NCBI RefSeq assembly: GCF_000143415.4
Contig: NW_003314268.1
Coordinates: forward strand, 1,596,672-1,660,671
Direction: 5' to 3'
Source: Selaginella moellendorffii
Lineage: Eukaryota > Streptophyta > Lycopodiopsida > Selaginellales > Selaginellaceae
Length of the DNA stretch: 64,000 nucleotides
Made by a program: the position numbers and the translations under genes. Under the pieces are notes generated by a model, which ran no database searches, was not told the origin of the DNA, and was given only the letters and a program-made list of their open reading frames with translations. Below are positions 44,066-54,682 of this stretch, in pieces; positions within the stretch are counted from its first letter, which is position 1, and every line of letters starts with the position of its first letter.

Positions 44066-45777
44066 ATGGCAGGAATGGCACCGGAGGGCTCGCAATTCGA
44101 TCCCCGTCAGTTCGATCAGAAAATGGAATTCGCGTAAGTTCTCTCCTCTCTTCCGCAGCTCGAGATCTTTTGTTTTCCTTTTCCTTTTGGCAGCCTCGAG
44201 ACCGGCGAGGAGGCCCTCTCGACCTGGGAGGAGGTTAACGAGACATTCGATTCGATGGGTCTCCACGAGAATCTCCTGCGAGGGATCTATGCCTACGGTA
44301 GGCAAAGGGAAATCCTCTCGAGATTTCACAAGCTTTGTTCTTACGATTCTTGGTTTGCTGCTGCCAGGTTTTGAGAAGCCATCGGCGATCCAGCAGCGAG
44401 GAATCGTCCCGTTTTGCCGGGGCCTCGACGTGATCCAGCAAGCCCAGTCGGGGACCGGCAAGACGGCTACGTTTTGCTCGGGCATTCTCCAGCAGCTTGA
44501 CGGACACCTGAACGAGTGCCAGGCGCTCGTCCTCGCTCCTACCCGCGAGCTCGCCCAGCAGATCGAGAAGGTGATGCGAGCGCTCGGGGATTACTTGCAA
44601 ACCAAAGTTCACGCTTGCGTCGGCGGCACGGACGTCCGCCAGGACCAGAGGATCTGCCAGGCGGGTGTTCACGTCGTGGTTGGAACTCCTGGCCGTGTCT
44701 ACGATATGCTCCGCCGCCGGGCCCTCCGCTCCGAGCACATCAGGATGTTCGTCCTGGACGAGGCGGACGAGATGCTCTCCCGTGGATTCAAAGACCAAGT
44801 AAGCCACACTTTCCTTTCCTATCGCGTTTCGATTCTTTTCTTTCGTTGTTTCTTCTTGGTTTGATGATTTGGGCTATTAGTTTTCGAGATCTCTCGTTTG
44901 TTCGTAACTCTCTTTCTCACTACTTTGGTTGGGTTGTGTGTTTTAAGATCTTTCTTTCTTTTCTCGTTTTCTCGTTTTCTCGTGTTGGTTTGTTTCATTT
45001 TCGAAATCTCTCCGCTGTTTTCGTTGTTTTTCTTAACTTCTCTTTGTCTTCCTCGTGTTGGTTTAGATTTCGTTCTTCTGACTGGTTGAGTTCTTTGGAT
45101 TTTTCATCCTGTTGCTCACGACGCGATTCTCTGTTTTACAGATCTATGATATCTTCCAGCTCCTGCCCGCCAAGGTCCAGGTGGGCCTCTTCTCCGCCAC
45201 CATGCCGCCCGAGGCGCTGGAGATCACCCGCAAGTTCATGAGCAACCCGGTCCGGATCCTCGTCAAGCGCGACGAGCTGACGCTGGAGGGTATCAAGCAG
45301 TTCTACGTGAACGTGGAGCGCGAGGACTGGAAACTGGACACGCTGTGCGACCTGTACGAGACGCTGGCCATCACGCAGAGCGTCATCTTTTGCAACACCC
45401 GTCGCAAGGTGGACTGGCTCACGGACAAGCTGCGGAGCCGCGACCACACGGTGTCGGCGACGCACGGCGACATGGATCAAAACACCCGCGACATCATCAT
45501 GCGCGAGTTCCGGTCGGGATCGTCGCGAGTTCTCATCACCACCGACTTGCTCGCGCGCGGGATCGACGTCCAGCAGGTGTCGCTGGTGATCAACTTTGAT
45601 CTTCCCACGCAGCCGGAGAACTACCTGCATCGAATCGGGCGCAGCGGTCGGTTTGGGCGCAAGGGAGTGGCGATCAACTTCTTGACCAAGGACGACGAGA
45701 AGATGCTCTTCGACATCCAGAAGTTCTACAACACCGTCATCGAGGAACTGCCGAGCAACGTTGCGGACCTCATCTGA
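44066..45777 (+). CDS. EIF4A: Eukaryotic initiation factor 4A, DEAD-box RNA helicase
   Basis: Four exons (44066-44133, 44194-44297, 44368-44798, 45142-45777) give 412 residues, the usual eIF4A length. Helicase motifs in order are the Q motif [12 protein letters not shown], Walker [34 protein letters not shown] in [13 protein letters not shown] in [32 protein letters not shown] and [13 protein letters not shown]. The C-terminus NVADLI is characteristic of eIF4A rather than eIF4A-III (which ends ADLL or similar, so this distinction is modest). eIF4A unwinds 5' UTRs as part of eIF4F in the cytosol. The third intron (344 bp) is long for this window. The second half is unusually GC-rich. Confidence 0.95.
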
Positions 45778-46836
45778 GCAGCGTGAGTTTTTGCTTTATT
45801 CGTCTATTTCTTCTTTTTTGTTTTGGCCTCTAGGCTGCTGTGCGGAAGTTTTGTTTTCGCTCTCTCTTTTCGTTTTTGTACTTTTAGTTCGGCAAAGGAA
45901 TCATGAATTCACTTGAAAAAAAAGTGTGCTCAAAAGTATTATACTAACCAGAATTTGAATAGAATAAAATAGAATGGGTGGTTATTGATTTTTTAAATAA
46001 ATTATTTTAAATAATTATTTATTATTTTGTTATTTATATAAATAATTCATCAATAATTGTTAATTTGATTGATGTTAAAAAAAGAATTTAAAATATATTA
46101 CAGTTACACTTAAGTGGCAGCCGAGGCTAATATGGTTTTTTTGAGTAGTGTTAACTATTAGTATGTTTTATTCCTAATTAATTAATTTTTTATCTTTTAA
46201 AATTATATTTAGTTTAATTTTAATTTTTTTAAGAATTCAAGATAAACTGAATGTTTAATATTAAGAAAAAAAAACTCATACACCTCAAGCAACAAACTTT
46301 CAATAATAAAATATTTAAACTTAATTTTAAAAAGGATATAAGATATATATGTATCAAATGTTTATTGTTATTTAAAAAAATATAAAATAGTGAATATTTA
46401 AACTTTTTCTGACAAATTTCATTTTTAATTAATATTTTAAAATTGAATTTTTTCTTTCGTTTCAATAAATTACATGGCACCTTTGTTAATATTAATCATT
46501 TATTAACTTATTTATATTAAACATTCAATAACATCCCTTTAAACTCATAAACTGCAAATATATCTTTGATAACTTTTCATCTTGTAAAAGTGAACTTACA
46601 CCATCAACAAAAATATTACACCTATCAACCGAGGCTAATAAAATTTTTTAAGCAACATTACCTATCAATAATGTCCTCCACTACTCCAAACTAATGATCT
46701 CCAACGCTTGTAACAGCCCTACCAACTCAAAAGTGATCAGGGAGCTGTTCACGTCGTCTTGGGGTCTATGTTCTTGTCGACAACCTTAAAGGTCTTTTAT
46801 AGCTAAACTCCCTTTTTGCAAACTAAGTTCTTTGCT
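45778..46836. other. AT-rich intergenic stretch
   Basis: About 1 kb with very high AT content and no reading frame of note, lying between the 3' ends of eIF4A and ESF2. It separates two gene blocks with sharply different composition. Confidence 0.5.
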
Positions 46837-47813
46837 TCAAGTTTGCTCTTCGTTTTGCACAAAGACCTGCAAAGAGTAACTCAGTTCCCACGAAGCAAAC
46901 TGCATAAAGGAATTCTTACCCCTGCTAAAACCTTGAGATCTAGTCGAGTTGCCTGGTCCTCTTCACTCTTGCCGACTGATTTTGTTTGAGAAAACCTTCG
47001 CAGCGTTTTCCGGCTCGTCTCATCTTGCGGACCAGCCTCGTCGCCGGCCTTACGTTTCTTCTTTTCTTGAATAGCTTTGATGGTTTTGGATTGATCAACC
47101 CGAGCAAGGTAGAAATCTCGCTCGCGCTTGGCCGCAGAGATCTCGGCCGCAAGCTTTTGATCGTGAACGGCTTTCCTGTAAGCTATTTAGCAAGATATTA
47201 CTGTCTAGAATACAAAAGAAAACAAAAAATTGCTGAGATCGCTTACCAATTTCTTCTGTTAGATGGTTCCACTTGAACTTTCTCAAGTATTTGATGTTCC
47301 AGAGATCGTAGTAATAAGCTGATCGTCTCTTCCCACCTGAAAAGAAAACGAAAAAACCATCACGAATTCCTTGCGAACTTCAGAGAACTGACCCATCGGT
47401 TCTCCATTTAATAGTTTTGCTACATGCTTTGCATCGCTCTTCTTCGAGAATTCCACCCACCTGGAAGCTAGACAAGTTCTTCCCCAATCTCTTTAACACA
47501 CGACTTAACTTACCCTTCAGTGAAATTCTTGCCGGTGTTCCCTCCAGCTCGCTTCCTGCGCTTCCTCGCGGCCGGATCTAACATCGGAATATGGCTCACG
47601 ATTGGCGAATTGTGGATCGAGATTTTCCACCCTACCTTCCGGGACGAGATACACTCGCAAAACATCGCCATACTGCGAGAGAAGATGGCGCAGCTTGAGC
47701 GGCTTCAAATGCGGTGGAATCCGGCTGAGATAGCACACGCCTTTCTTCTCCTCCTTCTCCTCCACCGCTACATTCTTCTTTCTTTTCGTCGCCTTGGCTG
47801 CTTCTTCTTCCAT
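46837..47813 (-). CDS. ESF2: Pre-rRNA-processing protein ESF2 / activator of basal transcription 1
   Basis: From ATG 47813 several exons with short introns encode an RRM-like protein. The first exon has a lysine-rich start and [20 protein letters not shown] followed by [17 protein letters not shown]. The next exons give [35 protein letters not shown], then [20 protein letters not shown] and [32 protein letters not shown]. These blocks in this order are diagnostic of ESF2/ABT1. It acts in the nucleolar small-subunit processome, stimulating the helicase Dbp8 during early 18S cleavages (known for the yeast protein). The end is not certain: the frame may stop near 46882 or splice into a last short exon ending at 46837. 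Confidence 0.88.
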
Positions 47814-47932
47814 CGAAGAACCCTAAACCTCTTTTAGGTTTAAACAGAGCAGATCAGAGGTTCGATTCCTCGCCGCGACAGGATTGTCCCTTACAACGGT
47901 CACATTTTGGGGCGGAGTTTTAGGGTTTTGTG
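47814..47932. promoter_or_regulatory. Putative bidirectional promoter ESF2 / SAP-like gene
   Basis: 119 bp lie between divergent start codons, with AACCCTAAACC on one side (near 47820) and TTTTAGGGTTTT on the other (near 47919). It also contains a perfect tRNA T-arm-like hairpin (GAGGTTCGATTCCTC near 47857), without the rest of a tRNA. Confidence 0.5.
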
Positions 47933-49850
47933 ATGGGGAGAAGTGCTCTAAGCCATGGCGATTTTCACAAGCTTCCGCGGCGCAAGCTCCAGCAGCTGTG
48001 CAAGAAGCACGGAATCCCGGCGAACAAGACGAACAGCTTCATGGCGGATGCGCTGTCGAAGATTTCCAGGGTATGAATCCATCCAGGGCATTTGAAAAGT
48101 CGCTCACGGCTTTGTGCATTCCAGGAGGAGATTGATAAAGAAATTGAGGTAGAACAAGAGGTGCGCGGTGGCTCGGAGACACAATCGGAGGCTACGGAGG
48201 TGGACAAGCAAGTCGAAGGCAGTGAGGAGCGTGTGACAAACTCGCTTCTAAGTGATTCTGGGGAGATTGCTGTGAGTAATGGAGTTAAGATCCCTATAGA
48301 AATGGGAAATCAAGCAGCTTTGGAGATGGATCCACAGAATATGGTACATTTTCTATAGCAATGCTTCTTTCTTACTCGTAGCTTTGTTTAACAGCGGCCA
48401 AGTCCACAAGCGCTCGACCATAGGTAAACTGTGGGAATTTTTTTTTTTTTTTTTTATTGTTCCAATTCTGCAGGAACAGCGAGAATGTGGTGAGTTTTGT
48501 GCTCTCGGTGTTCTTCTAACTTATTTGTGCGTCTAGGAGGATCTTTCACGCGCTTCTGGGGACGGGTATATAGTTTTATCTAGTTTTATTGTTCTGCCAA
48601 TGCTTATTTCTTGATTGTTTTCAGGATAATCGAGGATAAGGTAACCTTTGTAAGCACCTCACTCCCGTTGTGTATGGAAGATCTACATCTGTGCAGGAAG
48701 AGTTTTCTCAACGTCCAACTCCACAAGGTCACAACGACGGGTATGCGTTTACTTTTCCTTCATATCGTTGTTCACGCTCTCGAAATGCTTGCAGGTTATA
48801 CATGGTAAGAGTTGTATGAACGAAACCTGGATGGTCTTCTGATTTCCGCGTGTCTCTAGGACGATGTTCCAGAAGTCCTTCAAGACGGGTATGGTAGTCA
48901 GTAATTTCTGTCAGTGTCAGACACTCACATTCTTGTATTATTGTGTAGGCAAAGCGAGAATATGGTGAGGTTCACGGTAGAGTAACGAAGCTCTAACATC
49001 TATACTTGTACAGGATTGCTGTGAGCTCTCAAATCCAGAAGTTATTGTGGACAGGTATATTAGTCCTTGTTCAGTGCCTCGCATTTTAACATGTTCTTTT
49101 AGCAGCTCGCAGGATGATCCAGAAGTAGCAGACTCGACTGCTCGAGTAGAAACCGAAAATGCGGCGTCCAACAACACATCCATAAAAGCAAGGCACTGGA
49201 AGGAGATGGTTGAACGAGCAACGAGGAAAGCTAGGCACAAAGATCACTATAAAGAAGTACCTTTTATGAAGAGGATGCTAGCAAACAGGAGTCTACTGAG
49301 AGCGAGGCTCAAGAGAACCGAGGTTCTGACGCAGCGGAGGATAAAAAGCGTCGACATGGTGCAGAACGACGAAGTATTACGGCCAAGATCAACCAGTGAG
49401 GTGAACACAAGAGGAGAGCTACGTAAGGAGCAGCCAGTTTTTGGAAGGAAGAGGTTTATGGAGAAGGCGATGGCAGAGTCCGCGAAGAAAATGACCGAGA
49501 AGAGAGGTGCGGCAGCTTCGCCGTTGAGGAACATATCGAATCAGCTCAGTGTCCGCGATCAAGCCAGTGCTCCAGTGGATAGTCCAGCAAATCGAGACGC
49601 TCCACGAAGAACACCCGTGAGCCTTTGTGGAGGAAAGGTCGCCAGTGTTCACAGAAGACACCAGGCACAATTCAAGACTCCTCTCTCGGGAAAGTCTCAT
49701 CAGAAGACGTTGTCGGCTGTTTCCAAGATGGCAGCGCTGCAGCGAAACGAGATCTTGAGCTCCAGACGACGCATGTTTGACAAGGAGGTGGTAAGCGATC
49801 TATCTCATCGTTTTGATTACCTTCGTTTTCTTTGTTTGCAGGAAAGCTAG
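47933..49850 (+). CDS. SAP-like nuclear protein (NuSAP-type candidate) with micro-exon array
   Basis: Thirteen exons give 427 residues with no frame conflict: 47933-48070, 48125-48343, 48395-48423, 48474-48489, 48537-48565, 48625-48640, 48697-48740, 48795-48804, 48860-48888, 48949-48964, 49014-49054, 49103-49790, 49842-49850. The N-terminus has a SAP-like helix pair (LQQLCKKHGIPANKTNSFMA). The C-terminal half is very basic and ends with RRHQAQFKTPLSGKSHQKTL and MAALQRNEILSSRRRMFDKE. This layout recalls NuSAP-type spindle proteins, a tentative assignment. Exons 3-11 are 29, 16, 29, 16, 44, 10, 29, 16 and 41 nt. They alternate between phase 0-2 and 2-0, so each pair adds 15 (or 18) residues of a loose acidic repeat (for example DDVPEVLQDGQSENM). 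Confidence 0.65.
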
Positions 49851-49965
49851 TCTCCTCAAAAAAATCAGTGACTGCAACTACTCTAAAGTTATTTCTATTG
49901 CTAGGCCCAAGGTTTGAGAAATTGTCGTCGTTTCACTGCCTACTGTGTCGTTGTGCAACAGAAAC

Positions 49966-50582
49966 TCATCCAGGCAAAAGAAACTCCACAACTTGGGAGG
50001 TGATGTCGTCCACCTCTTGAGGTGTGTGCGAGCTGAAGGGCTCCCGAAAATCCCTGGTCATGACACTGTTTTCCAGCAGGAGAGAAGCCAGATAACTCAT
50101 GCTCTCGCTAGCCTCCTGGAGACTGGGATCCTGGATGAAAACCACGCCCAAATTCCAAAAGTATCTCTCGTAGAGTGTGGCTTCCCACGAAGAGCATGAA
50201 TCAGCTCCATGCATGAATATGGTGTGAACCTGTTCATCTCTGATCGTGCGGCTTGCTTGGCCGCCTCTAAATCTTCTGCTGTGCTGCTCGTAACGATGGA
50301 AGAAAACATGGATTCCTCACTACTGCTCTTCTGAGTGGGGGACATATCCGCGAGATGAATGCAACCTCGCCATTCTTCCTGTGGATATACAAGAACGCAA
50401 TCTTGTCTTTTGGAAAGGCCATGGAGGCCTGTGGAGAGGCAAGAAACGTTAGATGCAGAAGCTGCTAAATCGTGTAGTAGAAACCTTGAGCTGGGGAGTT
50501 GAAGAATTTCTACACTCAATACTGTGTTCAAATTAGATTCTTCTTTGGGAGACGAAGTCACGTACAGTGACGTACTTCTCAT
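49966..50582 (-). CDS. Uncertain minus-strand gene, structure unresolved
   Basis: Two overlapping minus-strand frames look protein-like but do not join cleanly. One runs from ATG 50582 (VLSVEILQLPSSRFLLHDLA, QDCVLVYPQEEWRGCIHLAD). The other ends at 49966 (SYLASLLLENSVMTRDFREP, EEVDDITSQVVEFLL-like end). A third frame contains AFPKDKIAFLYIHRKNGEVA after a good acceptor near 50430. A multi-exon gene with short introns is likely, but I cannot choose the splice sites. No domain is recognised. It is convergent with the SAP-like gene, ending ~115 bp away. Confidence 0.3.
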
Positions 50583-51006
50583 TGTCCTGTGAAGCTTAGC
50601 GTGTTTTTAGAAGAAAATTTTAAACAAAGATCATGACAGATGCCTAGAATCTTTTTTAGCGAGTTTTTATTCAATTCTAAATAAATTGTTACATTGATAG
50701 TAATGTTATTCTAATTCAATTGATCAAATAAAGTTCATAAATATAAATTTATTTGTAATTTATAAACACAAGATTAATCTTATTGCATATTAGCCATTAG
50801 ATGATAGAATAAAAAAGAATATACTAGAAGGGGTTTAAGAAAGTTTATAAATTATAAATATATTTATAAATTATAAATACAAAATTAATCTAAATGAATA
50901 GATGATAGAATATTTTAGAATATTTAAGCATATTTTAGGTATATTCACTACCATCTCCTTCAAGTGTAAACTAAAAATCTCGACCTGATTAAATACAGGA
51001 GAATGG
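50583..51006. other. AT-rich spacer with small repeats
   Basis: AT-rich, with no gene. Near-repeats of TTATAAATTATAAATA occur at about 50845-50885, and a GATGATAGAATA phrase occurs twice (about 50800 and 50905). Confidence 0.5.
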
Positions 51007-52878
51007 TCAACGGTCTAACATGCTAACATTTGACTGGTTGAAGAGATTCTTGACCCAAGTCGATGCTCTAATTTGAATATAGATTACCTCGTAGAAATTG
51101 TTACAGTAAGCAAATGGGATGCAGCTGCTACTCACACGATCAAACTGAATGGCATCGCTGCCCGCCTCGATTGTCCTGGAGTAGCACCCATCACTGCTCT
51201 GGAAACTATACGTCTGATTGAGCGCTCCACCTCCACTCACGACCTTGTTCCCTGCGATCACGATCTTCCCAGCCGCGTCCTGCTTGTTGTCAAGCCGGCT
51301 CCAGTAAAACTCCCCGCCTCCACTGCCGCGATGCACCTCAATCTCCTCCGCCACTCTATGGGAGATCCTCGTCTCCGAGACGATCGAGCCATCGGCGGGT
51401 GTAGTCTCGGAGTCGAACACGTGGAGCGGATACGAGCTGGAAGTTTGCTGGAGCTCGATTTGCTCGTCGCCACTGGCTACCACGACCTTGGCATTGGTGT
51501 CGATACTCTGATCTACAGTCGTTATCTCGCCATTGTTCCCAGAGAAGTCCATCCGGTTGGAGAACGCGTAGCTGTACGAGGAGGTGGTGAAGAGCTTGCC
51601 ACGCGAGGAAGACTCGACGTAGCCCGAGTACTGGAGAGACCGAGAGGCGGCCACCCGGAGAGAGCCGACCGGGCCTTTGTAGCGTGCGTTGTAGCTGATA
51701 TCGGCTGCTGGAGCACTATAGGAGACGAGCTGCCCGGACGTCTCAGAGCTACCGTGGTCGAGCCAGAGGTGTAAGTTGGTGTCCAGTAGCCAGAACCTGA
51801 GAGCGTTGGTGACGCTGAAGCCGCTCTCATGGCTGCCACCGTCCACCAGCAGACCAACAAATGGAGTTATGTCGAGAGTGTAGCTCGGCAGGTCGAAAGC
51901 TCCGATTGCGGCTGCTGGAGCCCAAAGCAGTGGATTGATTCCACCCGTGAAGATCACTGGCAAGGGACAGATCTCTCCGGCGAGGAACCCGTCGACAGTG
52001 ACCAGAACTTCTCTGTAGGGACCGTTCCTGGAAGCCGTGTTGATATTGTTGGCGTCCAAGTAGTCGTTCGTGGGATTCATGTACCAGAACTCGTCGTTGC
52101 CGTGGAAGGAGACGTAGACCTCGAGCTTGGCCTTGTAGATGTTCGTCGGGAGATTGCTCAACTCCACGCGGCCAGGGTCGGAGCTGTTTTGGATCTGGAA
52201 CCAGTAGCCACCGTTTTCCGAGGTTGCCAGCGCGACTGGAAGAACAATATCGGCAGGAGCCTCGGCATCCACCAGAGAAGAAGACGAGTTGGAGGACTTG
52301 TAGAAGTTGGCAGTGAGCGTCACGTTGAAAAACCCGGTGTAAGTCTCGTCGATCACATTGGCTAGCGCGACTTCCAAACTCTGTGGCTTGTCTAGCAAGG
52401 CACGATACTTGGTGACGTCTTTCTCTACCGTCCAGAAGATCCCTTTCCTGGTCGGCTCGGCGGTGGACGTCCGGAAGATCTCCACTTCACTCAGCCACAC
52501 GGCCGAGATCCGATCGAACTGCCGGCCTTTGCACGTGACATTCCAGACGAGGATCACCTTGTCCCAATCTTCGCTACACTCGGGAGCTTGAGGAGGATTG
52601 TAAGGCACCACGACCGGCGGCGAGCTGATCGTGTTGCCAAAAGAATACTTCAGCAGCAGCTGCGACGCGCAGTGGCCTGACTTTGGAACTGAAAGTGGCT
52701 TGCTCACCTCGAAAAACCTTGAAAGGGAATGCTGCTGCTGCTGTTGCTGCTCATCAACTGAGAACGCTGGTCGTCGAGGCTGCTCGAAATCCAGGTCCCC
52801 CAGCTGAAACCTGCTGCTTCTCCCAGGAATCGCCTGAGCCACTGCCGCCAAAAGTAGCAGGAGCACCACCAGCGCCAT
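51007..52878 (-). CDS. Peptide-N-glycosidase A-like protein, copy 1
   Basis: Intronless, 623 residues from ATG 52878. This start gives a clean signal peptide (MALVVLLLLLAAVAQA); an in-frame ATG at 52974 lies inside the neighbouring gene and is not needed. Family blocks are FFEVSKPL-like (FEVSKPLSVPKSGHCA), KYSFGNTISSPPVV, PYNPP, WDKVILVWNVTCKGRQFDRI, SAVWLSEVEIFRTSTAEPTR, GIFWTVEKDVTKYRALL, and TYTGFFNVTLTANFY. Toward the C-terminus are GPYREVLVTVDGFLAG, EICPLPVIFTGGINPLLWAP and LPSYTLDITPFVGLL. PNGase A releases N-glycans from glycopeptides at acidic pH in the secretory system or wall. A very similar gene lies 61 bp upstream on the same strand. Confidence 0.92.
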   Translation of the reverse strand: MALVVLLLLLAAVAQAIPGRSSRFQLGDLDFEQPRRPAFSVDEQQQQQQHSLSRFFEVSKPLSVPKSGHCASQLLLKYSFGNTISSPPVVVPYNPPQAPECSEDWDKVILVWNVTCKGRQFDRISAVWLSEVEIFRTSTAEPTRKGIFWTVEKDVTKYRALLDKPQSLEVALANVIDETYTGFFNVTLTANFYKSSNSSSSLVDAEAPADIVLPVALATSENGGYWFQIQNSSDPGRVELSNLPTNIYKAKLEVYVSFHGNDEFWYMNPTNDYLDANNINTASRNGPYREVLVTVDGFLAGEICPLPVIFTGGINPLLWAPAAAIGAFDLPSYTLDITPFVGLLVDGGSHESGFSVTNALRFWLLDTNLHLWLDHGSSETSGQLVSYSAPAADISYNARYKGPVGSLRVAASRSLQYSGYVESSSRGKLFTTSSYSYAFSNRMDFSGNNGEITTVDQSIDTNAKVVVASGDEQIELQQTSSSYPLHVFDSETTPADGSIVSETRISHRVAEEIEVHRGSGGGEFYWSRLDNKQDAAGKIVIAGNKVVSGGGALNQTYSFQSSDGCYSRTIEAGSDAIQFDRVSSSCIPFAYCNNFYEVIYIQIRASTWVKNLFNQSNVSMLDR

Positions 52879-52939
52879 GCCGCAACTTTTAGGCCTTTTA
52901 CGAGAAACTCCCGCCACTTTTGGTTTATAAACTGCCTTT

Positions 52940-54682
52940 TTAAGCGCTGGCGATGCATCGAAAACCACTTTCATCGTACTGTGTTGTAGTGTTGCTCGTT
53001 CGGATGCTCCGGTGGTAACATCCCTCGCTGCTCTCGGACACGTAAGTCTGGTTTAGCTTTCCCGTCCCACTGGTGACTATATTCGCTTGGATGACGATTT
53101 TCCCGGCAGTGTCTTGCTTGTTGTTGAGCCGGCTCCAAAAGGAGTCGTCGTCGCATTCTTCTTGAAGTCCATGCGAGATCCTGGCGTCTAAAACAACAGA
53201 CTTGTTGGTTCCATCCTTCTGGGAGTTGTAGAGAAAGAAAGGGTACGAGCTCGACTTCTGCTGCAATCTAACCTGCTTGGAGCTGCTTTCCACCAGGAAC
53301 TTCGTCTGTGCATCGATGAGCTGCTTTACTGTGGAAACGCTGCCATTGTCGGAGAAGATCATCTGGTTGGAGAACTTGTAGCTGTACGATGAAGTCGTTA
53401 TGAGCTTCCCGTGAGAGGAAGACTCGACGTAGCCCGAGTATTGAAGTGACCGAGAGGCAAACAGCTGGAGAGTACCGTCAAGACCTTTGTAGTGTGAGTC
53501 GTAACTGATATCGGCTGGAGGAGAGCTGTAAGAGACGAGCTTTCCGGACGTCTGCGAGCTACCATGGTCTAGCCAGAGGTGTAAATTGGCGTCCAATAAC
53601 CAGTTCCTGACAGCGTTGGTGACGCTCAAGCTGATCTCATGGCTGTTCCCATCCACCAGCTGGCCAACAAACGGAGTTACGTCGAGAATGTAGGTTGGCA
53701 GATTGAAAGCCCCGATTGCTGCTGCTGGTCTCCAAAACAGTGGATTGACGCCACCCGTGTAGATCACTGGAAAGGGACATATCTCTCCAACAAGCTTCCC
53801 GTCCAGAGTAACCACCACTTCCCTGTAGGGACCGTTCCTGGAGCCCGAACTGCTTTCACCGTTGGCGTCCAAGTAATCGTTCGTTGGATTGGTGTACCAG
53901 AACTCGTCGTCACCATGGAAGGAAACGCAGACCTCGAGCTCCGCCTTGTAGATGTTTCGAGGAAGACTGGTGAGGTTCACAGTTCCAACGTGGGAACTGT
54001 TTTGGAGCTGGAACCAGTAGCCACCATTCTCCGAAGTTGGCAAAGCGATTGGAAGAACGAGGTCAGCGGGCATCCCCTTTGAAGAGCGCTTGGAGTTTCT
54101 CTGAGCCGGTTTGTAGAACTCGGCAGTGAGGGTGACGTTGAAGAAGCCCGTGTAAGTTTTGTCAATCACGTTCGCAAGAGAGACCGCCAAGACCTGTGGC
54201 TTCTCCAGCAACGAAGTATACTTGGTGATGTCCTTCTCGACGCTCCACACAATCCCTTGCTTGGTAGGCTCCGCCGTGCAAGTCCGGAAGATTTCCACTC
54301 CAGACAGCCATGCTGCGGAGATTCGGTCAAACTGCCTGCCCCTGGATGCTACGCTCCACCTGAGGATCACTCTCTCCCAACCCCCACCGCAGTGGCTCGA
54401 TCGGGGAGGATTATAAGGAGCAGTGACCGGGGGCGAGCTGATCGTGTTGCCGAAAGAATGCTTTAGCAGCAGCAGCGTCGCGCAGTGGCCGGATCTAGGG
54501 ATGGACAGCGGCTTGCTCACCTCGAAGAACGTCAGTGGAGCTGGATCTGGGGCTGGCGCTGGAGCTGGCGCTAGCGAGGAATGCCGGTGTTCGGAGTGCT
54601 CGAAATCCAGGCCGCCGAGACGAAATCTACCTTTCCCTTGCGCCGTCGCCGCCAGGAAGAGCAGGAAGAGCACAAGCGCCAT
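52940..54682 (-). CDS. Peptide-N-glycosidase A-like protein, copy 2
   Basis: Intronless, 580 residues from ATG 54682 with a signal peptide (MALVLFLLFLAATAQG). The same family blocks are present: FFEVSKPLSIPRSGHCA, LKHSFGNTISSPPVTAPYNP, GRQFDRISAAWLSGVEIFRT, GIVWSVEKDITKYTSLL, TYTGFFNVTLTAEFYKP, GPYREVVVTLDGKLVG, EICPFPVIYTGGVNPLFW, and SSSHGKLITTSSYSYKF. A proline/alanine tandem (APAPAPAPDPAP) follows the signal peptide and is absent from copy 1. The two copies are a head-to-tail tandem duplication; the stop of this copy is 61 bp from the start of copy 1, so copy 1's promoter must lie in this coding region or that short gap. It shares a 129-bp divergent promoter with MSH2. Confidence 0.92.
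   Translation of the reverse strand: MALVLFLLFLAATAQGKGRFRLGGLDFEHSEHRHSSLAPAPAPAPDPAPLTFFEVSKPLSIPRSGHCATLLLLKHSFGNTISSPPVTAPYNPPRSSHCGGGWERVILRWSVASRGRQFDRISAAWLSGVEIFRTCTAEPTKQGIVWSVEKDITKYTSLLEKPQVLAVSLANVIDKTYTGFFNVTLTAEFYKPAQRNSKRSSKGMPADLVLPIALPTSENGGYWFQLQNSSHVGTVNLTSLPRNIYKAELEVCVSFHGDDEFWYTNPTNDYLDANGESSSGSRNGPYREVVVTLDGKLVGEICPFPVIYTGGVNPLFWRPAAAIGAFNLPTYILDVTPFVGQLVDGNSHEISLSVTNAVRNWLLDANLHLWLDHGSSQTSGKLVSYSSPPADISYDSHYKGLDGTLQLFASRSLQYSGYVESSSHGKLITTSSYSYKFSNQMIFSDNGSVSTVKQLIDAQTKFLVESSSKQVRLQQKSSSYPFFLYNSQKDGTNKSVVLDARISHGLQEECDDDSFWSRLNNKQDTAGKIVIQANIVTSGTGKLNQTYVSESSEGCYHRSIRTSNTTTQYDESGFRCIASA

Noticed and set aside
44235-45630. Long minus-strand frames opposite eIF4A
   Set aside because: Antisense shadows of GC-rich helicase exons.
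47840-47885. tRNA gene at the ESF2/SAP promoter
   Set aside because: Only a T-arm hairpin is present; no D-arm, anticodon arm or acceptor stem.
51073-52365. Plus-strand frames opposite the PNGase A gene
   Set aside because: Shadows; the minus-strand protein matches a known family over its whole length.
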